The translations under genes and the position numbers were made by a program. The notes under the pieces were generated by a model. That model was given only the letters and a program-made list of their open reading frames with translations. It was not told where the DNA came from and made no database searches. A stretch of 64,000 nt of DNA from an uncultured Bacteroidota bacterium (GTDB taxonomy: Bacteria; Bacteroidota; Bacteroidia; Chitinophagales; LD1): contig CAIOTH010000033.1 of assembly GCA_903861145.1 (NCBI GenBank), positions 62,001 to 126,000 on the forward strand, given 5' to 3'. This document shows, in pieces, positions 33,590 to 42,158 of the stretch (positions within the stretch are counted from its first letter, which is position 1; each line of letters starts with the position of its first letter).

Positions 33590-33967
33590 ATGAACAGTTA
33601 CGTACTCATTATCATTTCTAACGTTGTTGCACTGGCTACTGGTGCGCTTAAGTTTATTCCTAACCTTACGGCCGACCTATACAGCCAGGCTATTGATGCT
33701 ATTATCGAGCAACTGCAACAAAGCAAAACACAGTTTACCGCCGAGGAAACCGAGCCCACTACCGAGTTGATAGAAGGCATGGTTGCCAACGGCCTTGAGG
33801 CCATACAAGCCGGCCTTGATAGCAAAGGCGATAATAAATACGATAGTTATTTTGAAGAGGCAGTGAACTATCTTAAAAACCTGGGTACTACTGGTCACCC
33901 GCTGTTGGCTGCCATACAAACCTGGTTTCAAAATACTTTTAAAAAGAAACAGGCTGCTTCGGCATAA
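33590..33967 (+). CDS. Hypothetical small protein (N-terminal hydrophobic segment)
   Basis: 125-aa ORF immediately followed by a strong terminator hairpin. Confidence 0.65.
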   Translation: MNSYVLIIISNVVALATGALKFIPNLTADLYSQAIDAIIEQLQQSKTQFTAEETEPTTELIEGMVANGLEAIQAGLDSKGDNKYDSYFEEAVNYLKNLGTTGHPLLAAIQTWFQNTFKKKQAASA

Positions 33968-33999
33968 AGTTTCCCTCCTGTTTAATGGTTGTGTCCATG

Positions 34000-34029
34000 G
34001 CGGCCGGGGTTCTCCTGGCCGCTTTTTTT
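34000..34029 (+). terminator. Rho-independent terminator
   Basis: GCGGCCGGG-gttct-CCTGGCCGC (9 bp stem, one G-U) followed by T7. Confidence 0.8.
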
Positions 34030-34035
34030 GTACAT

Positions 34036-34060
34036 AAAAAAACCCAAACACAGTTTGGGT
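34036..34060 (-). terminator. Rho-independent terminator on the minus strand
   Basis: Minus strand ACCCAAAC-tgt-GTTTGGGT followed by TTTTTTT. Confidence 0.7.
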
Positions 34061-34103
34061 GATATACCTGACCAGGGGAAAAGCACAGGCACCTTAGGGA
34101 ATC

Positions 34104-34250
34104 TTATTTCTTTTTCCGGCTGAATGAACGCCCCCGCCTATCCAGCTTGTCATCGTCGCGTCGAAATACTAACTGATAGACCAGTAAAATAACGCCTATA
34201 CCCAAAAGTATTGGTACTAAATCCCTGGGGGATACCTTTGTTTTACGCAA
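34104..34250 (-). CDS. Possible small membrane protein (48 aa), not in ORF track
   Basis: Minus-strand frame MRKTKVSPRDLVPILLGIGVILLVYQLVFRRDDDKLDRRGRSFSRKKK* from a TTG start: one TM helix plus basic tail, followed about 45 nt downstream by the minus-strand terminator 34036-34060. Confidence 0.45.
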   Translation of the reverse strand: MRKTKVSPRDLVPILLGIGVILLVYQLVFRRDDDKLDRRGRSFSRKKK

Positions 34251-34536
34251 ACATAGAGAAAAAATAATTGCCCCATTGTATTTTTTAATACTAACAATTT
34301 GTATTATAAGATAACCGAATGATCCCTTAAATCCGCATGGTTGCGTTTAATGTTAACTAAATAATAGCTTAAAAAGCGGGCAGTACCAATGTATTTGCGA
34401 TGCCTTAGCAATTAACGGCTTAACCCGCCCATTCAACGTTTCGAAAGATAAATGGTACTAGTAGCAACTTAGCATTTGCTTTCAACGGCCTTAGTTTGTT
34501 CTTTTAGCCCGTTAATTGATAAAAGTGTTAAGGAGC

Positions 34537-35652
34537 ATGAAAAAGAGATTTATCCTGTATTGTGGCGTTATTATGGTTGCGGCCATGGCCATTCTTGCAT
34601 CGTGCAATAAAACAAAAACGGTAAAGCCTGAGCGCAAGGCAATTACCGAAGCCGTGTATGCCTCGGGTTACATTGTACCCAAAAATGAGTATAAAGTTTT
34701 TGCCTTGGCCGATGGTTACATTGTTGCCAAGTACAAAGTTGATGGCGATAGCATAAAAAAAGGGGAGGCCATTTATAAGGTTCAAAACAACGCGCTTTCG
34801 GCGCGCCTAAGTGCTTCGCGCAGCAGTTACGATTTGGTAAAGAGAAATACTGACGAAAATTCGCCTGTGTTAGCCGACCTTAAGAACAAAATAAAATCGG
34901 CCCAGGCTAGGTATAAAAACGATTCTATCAATTATGTGCGCAACAAAAATATGTTTGCGGCCAACGCCATTACCAAATCGCAGCTAGACCAGGCCGAACT
35001 GGCCAATGAGGTTTCAACCAACGACCTCAAATCAGCTATTCAGCAATACCAGCGCACTAAAGACCAACTGACCGTTGACCTGCAAAATGCGCAAAGCACT
35101 CTAACCTCATCGGGAGAAGATTTAGCCAACTATGCCGTGGCCAGTATGATGGATGGCGAGTTGTACGAAACCAGTAAAGAGCTGGGCGAGGCGGTGCGTA
35201 AAGACGAACAGGTAGCTTTAATTGGCGAAAGGGGCCATAAAATTTTACAACTGTCCGTCGACCAATCTGATATTGAAAAAATAAAGCTGGGTTTAGAGGT
35301 TGTGGTTAAAATGGACGTAACCGGTAATAAGGTTTACAAGGCGCGCATTAGCAAAATATATCCCAACATGAATCAAAGCGACCAAAGCTTTAAAGTAGAG
35401 GCCGAGTTTGAGGATAATTATCAATTCAACTTTGTGCATTCGTCGGCTGAGGCTAATATTATTATTGGCAATAAAGATAATGCCCTGCTTATACCACGCG
35501 ATGCAGTGCAAGGCGAAGATATAGTGGAGATAAAAGGCCTTGCGGGAAACAAAAAAGTAAAAATTGAAAAGGGCCTTGAAACCCTGGAGTTTGTTGAAGT
35601 TTTGAAAGGGGTTAAAGAAGGCGATGAGTTAGTGTTGCCTGAGGCAAAATAA
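34537..35652 (+). CDS. Efflux transporter periplasmic adaptor subunit (HlyD/MacA-like lipoprotein)
   Basis: Lipoprotein signal 'MKKRFILYCGVIMVAAMAILASC'; 'ASGYIVPKNEYKVFALADGYIVAKYKVDGDSIKKGEAIYKV' biotinyl-lipoyl-like; coiled-coil hairpin; AAGGAG just upstream of ATG 34537. Confidence 0.85.
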   Translation: MKKRFILYCGVIMVAAMAILASCNKTKTVKPERKAITEAVYASGYIVPKNEYKVFALADGYIVAKYKVDGDSIKKGEAIYKVQNNALSARLSASRSSYDLVKRNTDENSPVLADLKNKIKSAQARYKNDSINYVRNKNMFAANAITKSQLDQAELANEVSTNDLKSAIQQYQRTKDQLTVDLQNAQSTLTSSGEDLANYAVASMMDGELYETSKELGEAVRKDEQVALIGERGHKILQLSVDQSDIEKIKLGLEVVVKMDVTGNKVYKARISKIYPNMNQSDQSFKVEAEFEDNYQFNFVHSSAEANIIIGNKDNALLIPRDAVQGEDIVEIKGLAGNKKVKIEKGLETLEFVEVLKGVKEGDELVLPEAK

Positions 35653-35661
35653 TGAGAAAGG

Positions 35662-36169
35662 CCATCTAACACAAAGAATACAAAAGATTAAATTCAAAGA
35701 GCACAAAGAAGATATGAAGGAATACACCGAAGATTAATTAGCTAAAATTGTTTTTGAGGCGGCTTTGAAGATTCATAAAAAGTTGGGACCCGGCTTGCTG
35801 GAGAGTTCTTATTTAAAGTGTTTGGCTTATGAAGTTGCTCAAGCCGGTGTTGAAGTTGTTACTGAAAAATCCTTGCCTTTGGTTTACGAGGAAATAAAAT
35901 TAGAGACAGGATATAGAATCGATATGCTGGTTGGTGGTAAGCTTATAGTTGAGGTAAAAGCAACCGATGGCTTAAGTAAGATATATATGGCTCAAACGCT
36001 TACATACTTAAAATTATCGAATTGCAAATTGGGTTTGCTGATAAACTTTAATGTAACGCTACTAAAAGATGGTGTAAAAAGAATAGTAAACGGCCATTAG
36101 AATAGATGTATTTTTTACAAACCATTGCGAGCTTTGGATTTAAACTTTTGTATTCTTTGTGTTAAATGG
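35662..36169. mobile_element. Putative inverted-repeat cassette carrying a GxxExxY gene (copy 1)
   Basis: 35662-35699 and 36132-36169 are inverted repeats matching at 35 of 38 positions, including a perfect 20-bp core TAACACAAAGAATACAAAAG / CTTTTGTATTCTTTGTGTTA (35667-35686 / 36145-36164). Confidence 0.6.
35714..36100 (+). pseudogene. GxxExxY protein (PD-(D/E)XK_3-like) with in-frame TAA at codon 8
   Basis: ATG 35714 reads MKEYTED*LAKIVFEAALKIHKKLGPGLLESSYLKCL..., compared with the intact copy MKEYSENELAKIVFESALSVHRRLGPGLLESAYLRCL. ORF track gives 35765..36100 from an internal TTG. Confidence 0.7.
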
Positions 36170-36177
36170 GATTTGGT

Positions 36178-37437
36178 ATGAAACTGCCGGTAAATTACGA
36201 GATAGCTAAAACACATTTGCTAGCCAAAAAACGCACCACCATTACTGCTATGCTGGGCGTAACCTTTGGTATTGGCATGTATGTGTTGATGATTAGCTTT
36301 ATGACCGGCTTTAATGAGTTTTTAGAGGACTCACTGCTATCGGCCACACCTGATATTAATATCTACAACGACATTAAAACCGATTACTCACATTCAATCC
36401 TGGATGAGATTTCGGATACCGGTAAGGTTATGAATGTTGTGCACCATCCAAAACCAAAGGATATAACACCCAACGTGCGCAACTCGCAAAAAATAATTGA
36501 GGATTTAAAGAAAGATACCCGCATAAAGGCCATTTCTCCGCTACTTGCTACACAGGTATTTTATAATAACGGGCCGGTGCAGATTAACGGCACCTTGCAA
36601 GGCGTAAACATTTTAGAAGAGGCCAAAATTTCGGGCCTTGATGTAAAAATGAAAACCGGTAAGATTGAAAACCTGTTAACCGTTAACAATGGTATTTTGC
36701 TGGGGCATAGCCTTGCAACGCGTTTGAACGTACAAATGGGCGACCTGGTAACACTCGCCACCCCCAACGGAACTTCGATGAGGTTTAGGGTGGTAGGTAC
36801 TTTTCAATTTGGGCTGGGCAGCCTTGATTTAATACGCAGTTATGTTAGCCTTAATAACGTGCAGCAGCTAATGGGGAAAGACAACCAGTATGTAACCAAC
36901 ATTAATCTTAAACTAAACGACAACAGGGAAGCAACCGGCATGGCCAAAGAGTTTAAAAAACGCTACGGTTACAAGGCGGATGATTGGCAGAACGCGAACG
37001 CCTCGGCTATGGTATCAATCACCATTCGAAATGTAATGACGTTTGTAGTTTCGTTTACGCTGCTGGTGGTAGCGGGCTTCGGTATTTATAATATTATGAG
37101 CATGACTATACAGAACAAACTTAAGGACATTGCCATATTAAAAGCACAGGGCTTTTCGGGCACCGACGTAATGACTATATTTTTGGCCGAGTCGGTTACT
37201 ATTGGAATTTTGGGTGCATTAACCGGTCTTGCGCTTGGCTATTTAATGAGCTACGGTGTTATGAATTTACCGTTTCCGAAAAATGATAATATCAGTATTA
37301 CGCATTACCCGGTTACGTTTCACTGGTATCATTATGCTTTGGGAGTTATTTTTGGTATGATAACAACTTTTATTGCCGGCCTTATGCCAAGTTTAAAGGC
37401 AGCTAAAATTGATCCGGTGGCTATTTTGAGGGGGTAA
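36178..37437 (+). CDS. FtsX-like (MacB-type) ABC transporter permease
   Basis: 'AKTHLLAKKRTTITAMLGVTFGIGMYVLMISFMTGF' and 'NKLKDIAILKAQGFSGTDVMTIFLAESVTIGILGALTGLALGYLMS'; start may be 36166 or 36178. Confidence 0.85.
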   Translation: MKLPVNYEIAKTHLLAKKRTTITAMLGVTFGIGMYVLMISFMTGFNEFLEDSLLSATPDINIYNDIKTDYSHSILDEISDTGKVMNVVHHPKPKDITPNVRNSQKIIEDLKKDTRIKAISPLLATQVFYNNGPVQINGTLQGVNILEEAKISGLDVKMKTGKIENLLTVNNGILLGHSLATRLNVQMGDLVTLATPNGTSMRFRVVGTFQFGLGSLDLIRSYVSLNNVQQLMGKDNQYVTNINLKLNDNREATGMAKEFKKRYGYKADDWQNANASAMVSITIRNVMTFVVSFTLLVVAGFGIYNIMSMTIQNKLKDIAILKAQGFSGTDVMTIFLAESVTIGILGALTGLALGYLMSYGVMNLPFPKNDNISITHYPVTFHWYHYALGVIFGMITTFIAGLMPSLKAAKIDPVAILRG

Positions 37438-37453
37438 TACAAATACATTAAAG

Positions 37454-37955
37454 GCTGTTAAACACAAAGGGCACAAAGGTGAGCACAAAGAACACTAAGA
37501 AGAAATGAAAGAGTACAGCGAAAACGAACTTGCGAAAATTGTTTTTGAATCGGCATTAAGTGTGCACAGAAGGCTTGGGCCGGGTTTATTGGAAAGCGCA
37601 TATCTAAGATGTTTAGCACACGAGGTTGCTAAAAACGGTGTTGATGTAATAATTGAAAAGCCTTTGCCCTTGGTTTACGATGAAATAAAATTGGAGGCGG
37701 GTTATAGAATTGATTTGCTGGTTGGTGGTAAACTTATAGTTGAAGTCAAATCAACGGAAGGTTTAAGTGATGTTCACATGGCGCAAATATTAACCTATCT
37801 GCGATTATCAAATTGTAAACTGGGGCTATTGATAAATTTTAATGTTGTGCTTTTAAAGGATGGAGTAAAAAGAATAATTAACGGCACTTTGTAAACCTTG
37901 TTTTTAAACTTTGTGAACTCCGTGTTTAACCTTTGTGTCCTTAGTGTTAGATGGC
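37454..37955. mobile_element. Putative inverted-repeat cassette carrying a GxxExxY gene (copy 2)
   Basis: AACACAAAGGGCACAAAGGT (37461-37480) and ACCTTTGTGTCCTTAGTGTT (37929-37948) are inverted repeats, 18/20 matching; outer end GATGGC matches the GCCATC end of copy 1. Confidence 0.55.
37505..37894 (+). CDS. GxxExxY protein (PD-(D/E)XK_3-like)
   Basis: GLLESAY = GxxExxY motif; 'GYRIDLLVGGKLIVEVKSTEGLSDVHMAQILTYLRLSNCKLGLLINFN' nuclease-fold core. Confidence 0.85.
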   Translation: MKEYSENELAKIVFESALSVHRRLGPGLLESAYLRCLAHEVAKNGVDVIIEKPLPLVYDEIKLEAGYRIDLLVGGKLIVEVKSTEGLSDVHMAQILTYLRLSNCKLGLLINFNVVLLKDGVKRIINGTL

Positions 37956-37970
37956 ATTTAAAAAGAACTT

Positions 37971-38705
37971 ATGAATTTCGGGAATCAAAAATCGGATGTT
38001 GTGCTCGAGGCTCCTTTAACGGGGACGAGGGATGTTGTGCTTGAAACGATTAAAATCAACAAATCGTTTTACGAGCCGGAGGAGTTTCATGTGTTGAAGG
38101 ATTTGTCGTTCCAGGTAAAGCGCAGCGAGTTTGTATCGATTGTAGGTAAGTCGGGTTGCGGTAAATCAACGCTGCTGTATTTAATCTCTACTCTCGATAC
38201 CGATTACACCGGTGAGATACACATTAACAATCGCAAGGTGACCGGGCTAACGCAAAACCAGTTGGCAAAATTCCGTAATGAGCATATTGGCTTTGTTTTC
38301 CAGTTTCACTTTTTGCTGCCCGAGTTTAGTGCTTTGAAAAACGTAATGATACCGGCCGAAAAATTAGGTAAGTATTCGAAAAGCGAAATTGAAGACCGCG
38401 CTTACGAAAAACTGAAGTGGCTTGATATGCAGGAGTTTGCCGGTAAACTATCGAGCAAACTTTCGGGTGGGCAGCAGCAGCGCGTGGCTATTGCTCGCGC
38501 CCTTATTAACGACCCCACCATTATTATGGGCGATGAACCCACAGGCAACCTCGATTCAACCAATACCAATATAGTTTTTGATATATTGAAAGACCTTTCA
38601 AAATCGAAGGGCCAAACTATTATATCAGTAACGCACGATGAAGAGTTTGCGTCAAAATCGGATAGGGTAATTGAAATGAAAGACGGCGAAATTATTAAGC
38701 AATAA
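37971..38705 (+). CDS. ABC transporter ATP-binding protein (LolD/MacB-like)
   Basis: Walker A GKSGCGKST, signature LSGGQQQRVAIARALINDP, Walker B IIMGDEPTGNLD. Confidence 0.95.
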   Translation: MNFGNQKSDVVLEAPLTGTRDVVLETIKINKSFYEPEEFHVLKDLSFQVKRSEFVSIVGKSGCGKSTLLYLISTLDTDYTGEIHINNRKVTGLTQNQLAKFRNEHIGFVFQFHFLLPEFSALKNVMIPAEKLGKYSKSEIEDRAYEKLKWLDMQEFAGKLSSKLSGGQQQRVAIARALINDPTIIMGDEPTGNLDSTNTNIVFDILKDLSKSKGQTIISVTHDEEFASKSDRVIEMKDGEIIKQ

Positions 38706-38733
38706 TTAATCCCGCTTAGGCGGATATAGTAAA

Positions 38734-39747
38734 ATGAGATTAAACAGGGAAACGAAAATTGGCCTCGGGGTGTTTATAGCAATATATGTGCTATTCACCT
38801 TTGTGCGCGTTGTTGCTTTCCCTGAGCAGACCTTTATGTGGCACTTTATATTAAGCGTTTTCGGGCTTGTGGCTATTTTGTTTTTTGGTATTACCGTAAA
38901 AGTTATTGACGATTTTTTAGACCGCCGCTATCCCTTTGAGCGGAATATATTTTTAAGAATAACGCTGCAGTTCATTATTACGTTTGTGGTACTTATCACA
39001 TTCCGCCTGGCTAATTACCATTGGCTGATGAGGATGATGCCGTTTAAAATGTCGAAAGAGTTGTGGTATTCAAGTTTTGCGGTTAACCTGTTTATGGTGT
39101 TATCGGTTATTCTCTTCATTTTTGGTTTTCACTTTTTCAGGCAGTGGAAGGAGCAAAAATTAATAGCCGCCGAACTTGAAAAAGATAAAGCGCTGGTGCA
39201 GTACGATAATCTTAAAAACCAGCTTAACCCGCACTTTTTGTTCAACACACTTAGCTCGCTTAACTCGCTCATTTTCGAAAACCCGCAACTGGCATCCGAG
39301 TTTTTACAACAGTTGAGCAAAGTGTACCGCTACGTGTTAGAGAATAAAGAGAAGAACCTTGTTACCCTTGGCACTGAAATAAAGTTTGTAAAGCATTACG
39401 TGCAACTATTAAAAGCGCGTTTTGAAGAGGGCATTGATGTGCGTTTTGAGGTTGCGGAACCCGATTTGTCGAAAGGGGTTGCACCGGTTACGCTCCAGTT
39501 GCTGATTGAAAACGCCATTAAACATAACACCACGCAAAAAAGCGCCCCGCTTGATATTCATATTTTTTGCGAGGATAATTTTTTGGTGGTAAAAAACCCG
39601 GTTCAAAAAAAGCAGGCAATTGAAACCAGCAACGGGCAGGGTTTAGAAAACCTTAAAAATTTATATCACTATCTTTCGGAGAGAGCGGTAATTGTTGAAG
39701 AAAGCGCCGATTGTTTTACCGTTAAAATACCCATGCTCGAGATATGA
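38734..39747 (+). CDS. LytS/YehU-type sensor histidine kinase
   Basis: Four hydrophobic segments; 'LKNQLNPHFLFNTLSSLNSLI' H-box; 'LQLLIENAIKHN'. Confidence 0.9.
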   Translation: MRLNRETKIGLGVFIAIYVLFTFVRVVAFPEQTFMWHFILSVFGLVAILFFGITVKVIDDFLDRRYPFERNIFLRITLQFIITFVVLITFRLANYHWLMRMMPFKMSKELWYSSFAVNLFMVLSVILFIFGFHFFRQWKEQKLIAAELEKDKALVQYDNLKNQLNPHFLFNTLSSLNSLIFENPQLASEFLQQLSKVYRYVLENKEKNLVTLGTEIKFVKHYVQLLKARFEEGIDVRFEVAEPDLSKGVAPVTLQLLIENAIKHNTTQKSAPLDIHIFCEDNFLVVKNPVQKKQAIETSNGQGLENLKNLYHYLSERAVIVEESADCFTVKIPMLEI

Positions 39748-40514
39748 ACGTAATAATTATAGAAGACGAATCGTTGCTTGCGAAAAGCCTGCAACGCATG
39801 CTGCTCGAAATTGAGCCGGGTATTAAGGTTTTGGCGGTACTCGATTCGGTAGCGGCTTCGGTAAATTGGCTAAGCACCAATGCGCACCCCGATTTGTTGT
39901 TTGCCGATATACAGTTGAGTGATGGTGTTAGCTTTGACATCTTTAACAAGGTAAAAATTGATAAACCGGTAATTTTCACCACGGCTTATAACGATTATGC
40001 CATCCGCGCATTTAAGGTTAACAGTGTTGATTACCTGCTAAAACCTATTGATAAAGAATACCTGCAGGCGGCAATGCAAAAGTTTAAACAACATTACCAA
40101 AACGCACCCATGGGCGGTGTTGCCGAGCAGTTAAAAGAGTTGATGCTAACATTGCAAAACCCTACCGAGAAGAAATATAAAGAGCGTTTCCTGGCGCACT
40201 ATAAATCGGGTATTGTGCCGTTGCCCGAGAATAAGGTTGCCTGTTTTGTAAAGGACACTATAATATATTTGATTACTACTGGTAACGAAAAGCTGGTTAC
40301 CGATTACAGCACCATTGATGAAATAGAAGAAGTGGTAAACCCCGCAAAATTCTTCCGCGCCAACCGCCAAAGCATTATTCAAATAAATGAGGTTGAAACC
40401 TACAAAAAGCACGATACCGGTAAAATTGAAGTGCATTTAAAATGCGATAAATCGCTGCATGTAGATATCAGTCGCGAGAAAGCAAATGATTTTGTGAATT
40501 GGCTGGATCAATAG
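39744..40514 (+). CDS. LytTR family response regulator
   Basis: Receiver 'VIIIEDESLLAKSL...DLLFADIQLSDGVSF...FTTAYNDYAIRAFKVNSVDYLLKPI' and LytTR-like C-terminus; ATGA overlap with the kinase. Confidence 0.92.
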   Translation: MNVIIIEDESLLAKSLQRMLLEIEPGIKVLAVLDSVAASVNWLSTNAHPDLLFADIQLSDGVSFDIFNKVKIDKPVIFTTAYNDYAIRAFKVNSVDYLLKPIDKEYLQAAMQKFKQHYQNAPMGGVAEQLKELMLTLQNPTEKKYKERFLAHYKSGIVPLPENKVACFVKDTIIYLITTGNEKLVTDYSTIDEIEEVVNPAKFFRANRQSIIQINEVETYKKHDTGKIEVHLKCDKSLHVDISREKANDFVNWLDQ

Positions 40515-40555
40515 TATTGAGTAGTGAGTATTTAGTATTAAGACTTGAGTCGCTT

Positions 40556-41437
40556 TTACTGCACCACCAACTTCCCAGCCTTCAAAACAACACCACTACT
40601 CATAACACTCCACAAATACATGCCTCTGCTTGTATTGCTCAATGCAACATCGTTAATTCCGGTTTTTAATGTTGTCCGCTTTACAATGCGGCCGGTTAAA
40701 TCGTAAACTAGCAATTGGTAATCGGTGCTGTTTCCGTTAGTAATTTTTATTTGGAATTGGCCGTTGTTGATCGTTGGATAGAGTTTAATTGTTGCGTTGT
40801 TAGCGGCAATATCATTGGTACCCATTACTATGGTTGCGGGGGTGCCCCAGGTTTCGGTCCCTTTGTGGAAATAGATTAGGGAACACCTATAGGAATCCCA
40901 ACTGGAAAAACCATCGCTGTCGTAGGAATATATGTCAACAATTCCCAGGCTATTTGAGTAACTATAGTTTTTGGCGTAGCAACCCAAGCCACTACAGGCC
41001 TGTGAAATGTTTACGGTTCTTTGATTATAACCGGTGTCAATACTTAAAGAACATAAACTATACCCACAGCCAATTGTGATAGCAGAATCAAATGCCGCAT
41101 AATTTGAAGTGCTGTCGCTTCTTACGGAACGATTACCCCGAAAGGAAAAAAGATCGCCAGGCGAAGTTGGATTAGGCGTTTCATAAACGGCTTCCACTAC
41201 AGATAAGGAATCTTCAAGTTGAAAATATTGCGCTGCATTAACCACGATCCTCTGAAATGATATCAGATCATAGTTGATTCCCTGATAGCCATTCAATGTT
41301 CCATCCTGTGATTCAATCTTATAATCAAAAGTATCACGCACATTAAAATTATAAACCTGTGCGCGGGTTAAAGTATCGTTAGTTGCTTTTGATTGAACCG
41401 CAAGTGCTATGAAGATGAAAAGTAAAAAGTGTTTCAC
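40556..41437 (-). CDS. Secreted protein with T9SS type A sorting domain
   Basis: Signal peptide; C-terminal 'IKLYPTINNGQFQIKITN...LLVYDLTGRIVKRTTLKTGINDVALSNTSRGMYLW'. Confidence 0.8.
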   Translation of the reverse strand: MKHFLLFIFIALAVQSKATNDTLTRAQVYNFNVRDTFDYKIESQDGTLNGYQGINYDLISFQRIVVNAAQYFQLEDSLSVVEAVYETPNPTSPGDLFSFRGNRSVRSDSTSNYAAFDSAITIGCGYSLCSLSIDTGYNQRTVNISQACSGLGCYAKNYSYSNSLGIVDIYSYDSDGFSSWDSYRCSLIYFHKGTETWGTPATIVMGTNDIAANNATIKLYPTINNGQFQIKITNGNSTDYQLLVYDLTGRIVKRTTLKTGINDVALSNTSRGMYLWSVMSSGVVLKAGKLVVQ

Positions 41438-41691
41438 GTTGCGGTTTGATATAATATAAAGTTAGGTGTTAGTTTTGGATTGAGCAACATTTGTTTGGTG
41501 GTTGTTGCACGAAGTGTGTTAGCCCCTTCCGTCCCCTTCCCGAGTAAGTCGGGATGAAACAAAAGGGGAAACCAGAGCAGGCTTGGGAATTGAATTGTAA
41601 CACGGGCGAATTATAAAACCCGCATCTTACCCGTAAAAAGTTATGTTTGCACCACGAAGGGTAAAAACCCAGCCCCACCCATCGCTTAATA

Positions 41692-41967
41692 ATGACCGCA
41701 GAAGCATACAAAGAAGCCATTAAACAATTAACCCAAATACCCGGAGTAGAGAGGTCGGTGGCTGATGATTTAATACAAATGGGTGTTACCTCAACTGCTG
41801 CCCTTAAAAACAAGGATGCCGAAAAGCTTTACAACAAAAGCAATCGGCAATCGGGAACAGTGCAGGATAGAAAGCTGCTTTACGTTTTGCGTTGCGCTGT
41901 ATACTATGCCTCAACCGATGTGCATGATAAGGAGAAGCTGAAGTGGCAAAGCTGGAAGGATAAATAA
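41692..41967 (+). CDS. Helix-hairpin-helix protein, Cdd1 (pathogenicity locus)-like
   Basis: 'KQLTQIPGVERSVADDLIQMGVTSTAALKNKDAEKLYNK' and 'VLRCAVYYAST'. Confidence 0.65.
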   Translation: MTAEAYKEAIKQLTQIPGVERSVADDLIQMGVTSTAALKNKDAEKLYNKSNRQSGTVQDRKLLYVLRCAVYYASTDVHDKEKLKWQSWKDK

Positions 41968-41985
41968 ACTTGCCGAAAAGAGCGC

Positions 41986-42030
41986 GTCATTGCGATGAGG
42001 CTCTGCGAAGAAGCAATCCCGTATTTGTGA
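41986..42030. repeat. Dispersed intergenic repeat
   Basis: GTCATTGCGATGAGGCTCTGCGAAGAAGCAATCCCGTATTTG. Confidence 0.75.
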
Positions 42031-42158
42031 TTATCTGACATCTGACGATAGACCTCTTCTTTCCCTGATTTTCATCAATGAGGGTTAAATATATCTCTAC
42101 CAATTTTATAGACCAATAAAAATGCTCAACTTTACGGCAACAAAACTGTTAGGTAGAT

